From assembly GCA_964477295.1 (NCBI GenBank), contig CAYZEZ010000161.1, positions 1 to 11,216 of the forward strand: a DNA stretch of 11,216 nt, in the 5' to 3' direction. A model generated the notes under the pieces. The model did not search any database and had not been told where the DNA came from. It was given only the letters and a program-made list of their open reading frames with translations. The position numbers were made by a program, and so were the translations under genes. Below, one piece after another: positions 7,293 to 11,216 of this stretch (the stretch's first letter is position 1; every line of letters begins with the position of its first letter). This DNA is from CAYZEZ01 sp964477295. GTDB taxonomy: Bacteria; Bacteroidota; Bacteroidia; Bacteroidales; SM23-62.

Positions 7293-7328
7293 ACAGTAGG
7301 CAGTAGACAATAGAAGTCAGAAGTGAAA
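7273..7328 (+). repeat. Heptamer tandem repeat (CAGTAGR) across the GH3 stop codon
   Basis: Successive 7-mers: GAGTAGA, CAGTAGG, CAGTAGA, CAGTAGG, CAGTAGA, CAATAGA (7273-7314), then two decayed units to 7328. The TAG at 7290-7292 inside the third unit is the GH3 stop. Similar heptamers, more decayed and in the other orientation, lie at 1553-1580. There are no unique spacers, so it is not a CRISPR. Confidence 0.85.
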
Positions 7329-7339
7329 GAGCGATTAAA

Positions 7340-8128
7340 ATGATATTAAATCACATCATATTCAGCTTGTTGCTTTTATCAGCACAGATTCCTTATAAGC
7401 TGGTCGGAACTATTCCCGCCTCAAACGTTGATTTTCGAACCGATCCCCTGGGAAATGTTTATTTAATAAAAGGGGATCGATTAATTAAATACAACAATAA
7501 ACTGGAAAAAGTATCCGACTATTCCAATGCCTACCTGGGAGAAATTGGTTCCCTGGATACCACTGATCCCTTAAGGTTATTGATCTTTTACAAAGAATTC
7601 AATCAACTGCTCTGGCTTGACAATTACCTTCTTGAACTTAGAAGTCCCGTTTTTCTTGATGACCTGGGAGTGGATCAGGCTGAGGTGATTTGCTCCTCAA
7701 GCCATGGAGGATTCTGGCTTTTTAACGGATTAAATAATCAGATGCAATATTTCGATGCCAACCTGAACCTCATCCATGAAAGTATTCCTGTAAATCCAAT
7801 AACGAACAATAATAAACCTGTTTGGATGGTCGAGAAAAACAGGATGGTTTATATATATGTCCCAGGAACAGGTATTTTGACTTTTGACAGATACGGTACC
7901 TATTCAAAAACGCTTCCCATTTTTCCCGATAATTTTTTTCAGGTTACCGATGAGTATATCTTCTATACTTCAAAAAAAATCTTCTGGAAATATAATTTAA
8001 TTACTTTCACCAACACTTTAGTTGACCTACCTGATATCAATGATATACTAGATATTAGAATCCAGCCAGATTTTATTTATCTCCTTAATCCTGAAGGGAT
8101 TCATATTTATCAGATTAAGGTAAATTAA
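7340..8128 (+). CDS. Secreted beta-propeller-like protein of unknown function
   Basis: A 262-residue protein I cannot assign to a named family. The N-terminus (MILNHIIFSLLLLSAQIP) looks like a signal peptide with a likely cut near residues 15-17. There is no lipobox cysteine, so a periplasmic or exported soluble protein is expected. The rest is rich in aromatic residues and in alternating beta patterns. About five units of roughly 40-50 residues share a 'VYLI..GDRLIKYN'-like strand pair (near 35-50, 125-145, 165-190, 200-220 and 235-260: NVYLIKGDRLIKYN, FWLFNGLNNQMQYFD, VYIYVPGTGILTFDRYG, IFYTSKKIFWKYN, FIYLLNPEGIHIYQI). This suggests an incomplete or small beta-propeller. It lies 47 bp after the GH3 gene and 49 bp before the deoxynucleoside kinase; a link to either is only positional. 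The ATG at 7340 is chosen because it starts the signal peptide directly. Confidence 0.75.
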   Translation: MILNHIIFSLLLLSAQIPYKLVGTIPASNVDFRTDPLGNVYLIKGDRLIKYNNKLEKVSDYSNAYLGEIGSLDTTDPLRLLIFYKEFNQLLWLDNYLLELRSPVFLDDLGVDQAEVICSSSHGGFWLFNGLNNQMQYFDANLNLIHESIPVNPITNNNKPVWMVEKNRMVYIYVPGTGILTFDRYGTYSKTLPIFPDNFFQVTDEYIFYTSKKIFWKYNLITFTNTLVDLPDINDILDIRIQPDFIYLLNPEGIHIYQIKVN

Positions 8129-8141
8129 TCAAGATTTTTCG

Positions 8142-8149
8142 TACTTTAG
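8142..8149 (+). promoter_or_regulatory. Possible -7 box (TACTTTAG) before deoxynucleoside kinase
   Basis: TACTTTAG, in the context TTTTTCGTACTTTAG, differs from TAnnTTTG at one position and lies 28 bp before the kinase ATG. No clear -33 element is seen. The kinase might instead be read from the GH3 / propeller transcript. Confidence 0.35.
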
Positions 8150-8177
8150 TAACCCACACTTCTAACATTTCAACATC

Positions 8178-8795
8178 ATGCATATTGCAGTTGCGGGAAA
8201 TATCGGTTCCGGAAAAACTACCCTAACTTCTTTGCTGGCTAAACATTATACCTGGGAACCCCATTTTGAAGACGTGGATGAAAATCCTTACCTGAATGAC
8301 TTTTACCAGGATATGCAGCGCTGGTCATTCAATCTTCAAATCTATTTTCTGAATAGCAGGTTCAACCAGATTTTAGATATTAAAAAATCGGGGAAAGATA
8401 TTATTCAGGACAGGACCATCTATGAGGATGCTTTTATTTTTGCTCCTAACCTTCACTCCATGGGCCTAATGTCGACAAGGGACTTTGAAAATTATTTTAC
8501 GCTATTCAACCTGGTCAGCTCATTAATCAATGCTCCGGATCTGATTATTTACCTGAGAGCTTCGATTCCAACACTGGTCAACCAGATCCAGAACCGTGGC
8601 CGAAAATATGAAAGCAGCATACGATTGGATTATTTGAAAAGACTGAACGAGAGATATGAAGCCTGGATAGAATCGTACAATCTTGGAAAATTACTTATTG
8701 TTGATGCAGATAATTATAATTTCCCGGACAGCAAGGATGATGTAAGCAGTGTTATCGACAAGATCAACGCAGAATTACACGGATTGTTTCAATAA
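8178..8795 (+). CDS. Deoxynucleoside kinase (dNK family)
   Basis: A 205-residue cytosolic kinase that phosphorylates a deoxynucleoside to its 5'-monophosphate in the salvage pathway. Visible: P-loop GNIGSGKT at 7-14; an acidic Glu-Asp-Val-Asp-Glu stretch near 31-35, in the region that holds the general base; the DRTIYED motif at 78-84 (the DRS/ERS-type motif of dNKs, with an Arg contacting phosphate); APDLIIYLRA at 119-128; and the arginine-rich lid RGRKYE at 140-145. Length fits the bacterial dAK/dGK subgroup (about 200-225). Which base it prefers cannot be decided from sequence by eye. The start follows directly with the beta strand MHIAVAGNIG, leaving no N-terminal extension. Its TAA stop is one base from the stop of the converging PfkB gene, also a probable nucleoside kinase. 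Confidence 0.92.
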   Translation: MHIAVAGNIGSGKTTLTSLLAKHYTWEPHFEDVDENPYLNDFYQDMQRWSFNLQIYFLNSRFNQILDIKKSGKDIIQDRTIYEDAFIFAPNLHSMGLMSTRDFENYFTLFNLVSSLINAPDLIIYLRASIPTLVNQIQNRGRKYESSIRLDYLKRLNERYEAWIESYNLGKLLIVDADNYNFPDSKDDVSSVIDKINAELHGLFQ

Positions 8796-8796
8796 A

Positions 8797-9777
8797 TTAC
8801 CGTTCAATATCCCTGATCTTTTCCTTTATAATATCCCATTTTTCTTCATCCAGTTTCGCTCCCACTACCTCAGTAATATAGCCCCCGCATAAAGCACCAA
8901 TCTCTGCACACCGGCTGATGGATAATCCTTTTGCTAAGCCATATAAAAATCCAGATCCATACAAATCCCCGGCACCGGTAGAATCAATGCTGTTGACTTC
9001 AACAATACCTGTTTGGAATTCCTGATTCCCCTGGCGGATAACTGAGCCTTTGATCCCTGTCTTGATGACAGCAATCCGGCACATTCCGGCAATAGTTTTA
9101 ATAGCATCTTTAGGCTTCTTCCCGGTAAATGCTTCTGCCTCCTGCTCATTTGCAAAGACTATATCGACATATTCTTCCACCAGTTGTTTCAGTATTGCTT
9201 TGTTTTCACTAACAATATTATAACTGGCCATATCGATTGAAGTGGTAAGTCCGTGAGATTTTGCAAGTCTCAATGCTTTCCTGATCAATCCCTCGTTCTG
9301 AACGAGGTATCCTTCTACGTGAAAAAAATCATACCCTTCATAGAGATCAGAAACCACATCTTCTTCGTGAAGGTCAACAGCGGCGCCAAGGTAAGTGGCA
9401 AAGGTCCTTTCGGAGTCGGGACTAATTAGGGCAACCGATCTCCCGGTTTCTTTCAGGTCATGAAAAAGCGTGGTAGTAATCCCGCTTTGCTCCATGTCTT
9501 GCTGGAAAAATACTCCCAGGTTATCTTTCCCAATTTTCCCAATAAATCCGGATTCAACACCCAGGTGAGCCAGCCCGTGAATTGTATTTGCAGCAGATCC
9601 TCCGGATGATTGAATCTTTTGCAAACCCAGTGTGCTGGCCAGAAGCCTGTTTGAGAATTCTCTTGATACGAGTTGCATGCTTCCCTTGGGCAAGTTGAAT
9701 TCCTTAAGTATTTTGTCATCGTTCAAACGCGTCATAACATCCACCAGGGCATTGCCCATTCCAAGCACTTTTGTCAT
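8797..9777 (-). CDS. PfkB-family carbohydrate/nucleoside kinase, adenosine kinase-like
   Basis: A 326-residue cytosolic kinase of the ribokinase/PfkB fold. The N-terminal GMGNALVDV opens the substrate domain. SSGGSAANTIHGLAHLG (57-73) is the first PfkB signature. DSTGAGDLYGSGFLYGL (265-281) is the second, with the anion-hole GAGD and catalytic Asp271. The N-terminal GNALVD and the 'SGGSAANT' form are typical of the adenosine-kinase-like branch that Bacteroidota genomes carry, rather than of fructokinases; sugar or inosine substrates cannot be excluded. It would phosphorylate adenosine to AMP, matching the neighbouring deoxynucleoside kinase in salvage. The ATG is at 9777-9775, with a -7 box about 26 bp upstream. 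There is no room for a terminator before the converging gene, so its transcript must run into the antisense of the deoxynucleoside kinase. Confidence 0.9.
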   Translation of the reverse strand: MTKVLGMGNALVDVMTRLNDDKILKEFNLPKGSMQLVSREFSNRLLASTLGLQKIQSSGGSAANTIHGLAHLGVESGFIGKIGKDNLGVFFQQDMEQSGITTTLFHDLKETGRSVALISPDSERTFATYLGAAVDLHEEDVVSDLYEGYDFFHVEGYLVQNEGLIRKALRLAKSHGLTTSIDMASYNIVSENKAILKQLVEEYVDIVFANEQEAEAFTGKKPKDAIKTIAGMCRIAVIKTGIKGSVIRQGNQEFQTGIVEVNSIDSTGAGDLYGSGFLYGLAKGLSISRCAEIGALCGGYITEVVGAKLDEEKWDIIKEKIRDIER

Positions 9778-9803
9778 AATTTCAGGTGGTTTAAATAATT
9801 GTA

Positions 9804-9811
9804 CAAATATA
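9804..9811 (-). promoter_or_regulatory. -7 box (TATATTTG) of probable PfkB gene promoter
   Basis: On the minus strand, TATATTTG is a full match to TAnnTTTG, 26 bp upstream of the PfkB ATG. A TTTG -33 partner at normal spacing is not visible. It shares the 113-bp divergent spacer with the tRNA-Asn promoter region. Confidence 0.45.
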
Positions 9812-9842
9812 TTGGATATTTCATTTTATCCTATTATTTTCG
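9811..9842 (+). promoter_or_regulatory. Possible tRNA-Asn promoter
   Basis: ATTG (9811-9814), then 20 bases, then TATTTTCG (9835-9842), which is one mismatch from TAnnTTTG. The tRNA would have a leader of roughly 40 nt. Two small odd-centred palindromes (GGGATTCCC 9860-9868 and GTAATCATTAC 9873-9883) sit in that leader. Weak match, spacing reasonable. Confidence 0.3.
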
Positions 9843-9890
9843 CAGGGCAAAAAAATGAGGGGATTCCCTGACGTAATCATTACAAAACAT

Positions 9891-9967
9891 TCCTCAGTAG
9901 CTCAGTTGGTTAGAGCATCTGACTGTTAATCAGAGGGTCGCTGGTTCGAGTCCAGCCTGGGGAGCCA
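9891..9967 (+). tRNA. tRNA-Asn (anticodon GTT)
   Basis: A 77-base cloverleaf: acceptor TCCTCAG/CTGGGGA with one T-G wobble, D-stem GCTC/GAGC, anticodon stem TCTGA/TCAGA with loop CTGTTAA (anticodon GTT at 9925-9927), five-base variable loop GGGTC, and T-arm GCTGG-TTCGAGT-CCAGC. It has discriminator G and an encoded CCA end (9965-9967). G34 makes this tRNA a target of queuosine modification, so the queA product in this window should act on it; U55 in the T-loop is the TruB site. An intrinsic terminator follows after 8 bases. Confidence 0.98.
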
Positions 9968-9975
9968 TAAAAATT

Positions 9976-10013
9976 AACAGTTGTGTTCAATCAATGAGTA
10001 CAACTGTTTTTTT
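9976..10013 (+). terminator. Rho-independent terminator of tRNA-Asn
   Basis: AACAGTTGT (9976-9984) is an exact complement of ACAACTGTT (10000-10008). With two G-U pairs the stem extends inward by TTCA/TGAG to about 14 bp around a 5-nt loop. Seven T follow (10007-10013). A textbook intrinsic terminator in the right place. Confidence 0.93.
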
Positions 10014-10040
10014 ATTGCACAAGATTTGCATAAAACCTGC

Positions 10041-10190
10041 ATGGTCTTTCATGAATGCAATCTGCAGTATATTATAAAAGGTATTTCGGGAACTAAAGAA
10101 ATTATTAAGGGGAGTACCCTATTAAATGGAATCTATTCCATTGAATTATCAGGGCAAAGGAATGGCCGATGTAAGATTATTATTAAATGA
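10041..10190 (+). pseudogene. Remnant resembling a T9SS C-terminal sorting domain
   Basis: The frame ending in TGA at 10188-10190 encodes about 49 residues that finish with LLNGIYSIELSGQRNGRCKI followed by IIK. This is the pattern of the type A T9SS sorting domain (a small conserved block, then 'L..GIY.I.L....G....KIIIK' at the extreme C-terminus), which directs large secreted proteins through the Bacteroidota outer membrane. No full-length passenger precedes it: upstream in frame lie the tRNA terminator and a stop at 9975-9977, and no signal peptide or start is convincing. I read it as the decayed 3' end of a former secreted-protein gene. It could be a chance resemblance, since the match is short. 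A perfect inverted repeat AATGGAAT/ATTCCATT (10125-10142) lies inside it. Nothing else is seen between 10191 and 10251. Confidence 0.5.
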
Positions 10191-10251
10191 ATCGTCAACA
10201 ACTATCTTCAATTGCAACTCAGGTTATTCATACATTATTGAATCTTTGCTT

Positions 10252-10818
10252 TTATCTTGGCTGGCTTTGCGCACGCCGGTGAGATTTTGGGCTATTTAAA
10301 AATCCACCATTGCTAACAAAACGCATATCTTCAATGGTATAAAAAGCCTTTGGATTAAATTCCCTGATAAGGGCTACCACTTCCCTGATCGCTTTCCTTT
10401 TGAGTATAATAAATAAAATGCCTACTTCGCCATCCTTCCCCCACCCTTCAGAGGAGGTTACGGGATATCCATGGTCACGTAAAGTTTCGATAAGCCGGTT
10501 CGCATCAGCCCGCGTTATCACCCGGACCAGTTCGTATCCAAGTGCAAGTTTTTCCTCAATCCTCATTCCAATATAGGTTCCCATGGCAAATCCACCAGCA
10601 TAACCGATATAGGTAGTCCAGTTATCAAGGTTTGCCATGATCCTGGTAATGGCTATAAGCCATATCAGAACCTGGAAAAATCCGATATAAGGAGCGTATT
10701 TTCTATATCCTTTGGTCACCATAATAACCCGGACCGTATCGAGCGATACATCCACAATACGGGCCAGGAGTATCAGGACAGGAAGTATAATATAATCAAA
10801 CCAGAGTGTGTCCATCAT
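10252..10818 (-). CDS. UPF0316 membrane protein (DUF5698 + DUF2179)
   Basis: A 188-residue protein with three predicted transmembrane helices in the first 85 residues (about 7-25, 42-60 and 68-85), then a cytoplasmic DUF2179 domain (about 95-168) containing ELVRVITRADANRLIETLRD and a final FYTIEDMRFVSNGGF. ARIVDVSLDTVRVIMVTKG in the first helix region and the GGFAMGTYIGMRIEEKLALG turn are typical of UPF0316. The biochemical role of the family is unknown; DUF2179-like domains elsewhere are thought to bind small ligands, which is only suggestive here. I chose the ATG at 10818-10816; a TTG one codon upstream and an ATG one codon downstream (10815) are alternatives. It starts 5 bp after the deoxyhypusine synthase-family stop, so the two form an operon. 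A basic tail (HRRAQSQPR) ends the protein. Confidence 0.9.
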   Translation of the reverse strand: MMDTLWFDYIILPVLILLARIVDVSLDTVRVIMVTKGYRKYAPYIGFFQVLIWLIAITRIMANLDNWTTYIGYAGGFAMGTYIGMRIEEKLALGYELVRVITRADANRLIETLRDHGYPVTSSEGWGKDGEVGILFIILKRKAIREVVALIREFNPKAFYTIEDMRFVSNGGFLNSPKSHRRAQSQPR

Positions 10819-10823
10819 CAATA

Positions 10824-11216
10824 TTATTTAAAGATATTATTCCATTTCCTTGGCTGGCGGGATTTCCAGCTTCCGGCATGGTACAGGTAACTAACAATCA
10901 GAGGCAATACTGTTGTGGCTTCGGCATATACCATCTGTTCGTATACCGTTTCTATTTTACCCCACGAAGAAGCTTCTTTCAAGGTCGAACTCGAACAGGC
11001 ACCATCACGCACATCTGCCACGGTTATCTGGACTGCATATTTATGCATCTCCACAGCTTTGCCCAGCATTTCTGCACAGACCACCGTATCCTGTGCAAAG
11101 TTCTTTGGCACCCCTCCTCCGATCATGAAAAGCCCGCTCCTTGGTGCTTCCATTTTTATCATTGTAAGCTCCCTGAAATCCCTGACTGAATCGATGGAAA
11201 CATGGTTTTCCGGATT
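10824..11216 (-). CDS. Deoxyhypusine synthase-family protein, C-terminal part (5' truncated by window edge)
   Basis: The frame is open from the right edge to a TAA at 10826-10824; 130 residues of the C-terminal half are visible. FMIGGGVPKNFAQ is the NAD-binding glycine motif. HKYAVQITVADVRDG is the following strand. STLKEASSWGKIE carries the Lys that, in deoxyhypusine synthase, forms the enzyme-butylimine intermediate. AEATTVLPLIVSYLY closes the domain. Bacteria lack eIF5A, so these homologues are expected to act on small polyamines, for instance as homospermidine synthases joining an aminobutyl group from spermidine or putrescine to an amine; the exact substrate here is unknown. An internal ATG at 11162 is not the start, because family-like sequence (DSVRDFRELT) continues upstream. 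It is the first gene of a pair with the UPF0316 protein. Confidence 0.88.
   Translation of the reverse strand, partial: NPENHVSIDSVRDFRELTMIKMEAPRSGLFMIGGGVPKNFAQDTVVCAEMLGKAVEMHKYAVQITVADVRDGACSSSTLKEASSWGKIETVYEQMVYAEATTVLPLIVSYLYHAGSWKSRQPRKWNNIFK

Noticed and set aside
7273..7328. CRISPR array
   Set aside because: The repeat is a 7-bp tandem unit with no spacers, and no cas genes are present.
9891..9967. tRNA-Asn as a mobile-element attachment site
   Set aside because: No integrase gene and no second copy of the tRNA 3' end is visible in the window, so there is no direct support beyond the adjacent gene remnant.
10806..11189. 127-aa open frame on the plus strand at the right end
   Set aside because: It is antisense to the deoxyhypusine synthase-family gene, whose motifs (GGGVPK, SWGKI) are clear; composition is Cys/His/Phe-rich as expected for a shadow frame.

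Overview
The window reads as a chromosomal segment of a Bacteroidota bacterium, probably Bacteroidales-like and environmental; no finer placement is safe. The evidence is the block ftsX / DUF3098 / uppP / truB / queA in that order, a bacterial GH3-family protein, TAnnTTTG-type -7 boxes in front of several genes, little or no Shine-Dalgarno sequence, and what looks like the remnant of a type IX secretion (T9SS) C-terminal sorting domain. Base composition is moderately AT-rich throughout, and no clearly foreign block stands out.

Layout, left to right. Positions 1-324 hold the 3' end of an HD-domain phosphohydrolase (+). Next comes a complete branched-chain aminotransferase, ilvE (+). After a spacer with degenerate heptamer repeats and a good -7 box, a five-gene + strand block runs from 1614 to 5673: ftsX (division and cell-wall hydrolase control), a small two-helix DUF3098 membrane protein, uppP (undecaprenyl-PP recycling), truB (tRNA Psi55) and queA (queuosine synthesis). 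DUF3098, uppP and truB are 2-3 bp apart. queA is set off by a 177-bp spacer with two hairpins. A GH3 acyl-adenylate-type enzyme, a secreted propeller-like protein and a deoxynucleoside kinase follow on +.

The kinase converges with a minus-strand PfkB (adenosine kinase-like) gene; only one base separates the two stop codons. tRNA-Asn(GTT), with its CCA encoded and a very strong intrinsic terminator, lies divergent to the PfkB gene. Downstream of it is a short decayed frame resembling a T9SS sorting domain. The window ends with a minus-strand pair: the C-terminal part of a deoxyhypusine synthase-family protein, followed after 5 bp by a UPF0316/DUF2179 membrane protein.

Functionally this is mostly housekeeping: envelope growth, tRNA modification, nucleoside salvage, amino-acid metabolism and probably polyamine metabolism. 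I see no CRISPR array, transposase, phage gene or obvious defence system. The points worth a second look are the GH3 / secreted-propeller neighbourhood, the T9SS remnant beside tRNA-Asn, the heptamer arrays (one of which supplies the last codons and stop of the GH3 gene), a G9 tract upstream of DUF3098, the paired hairpins before queA, and the one-base convergent kinase junction. I did not find a convincing undescribed system.
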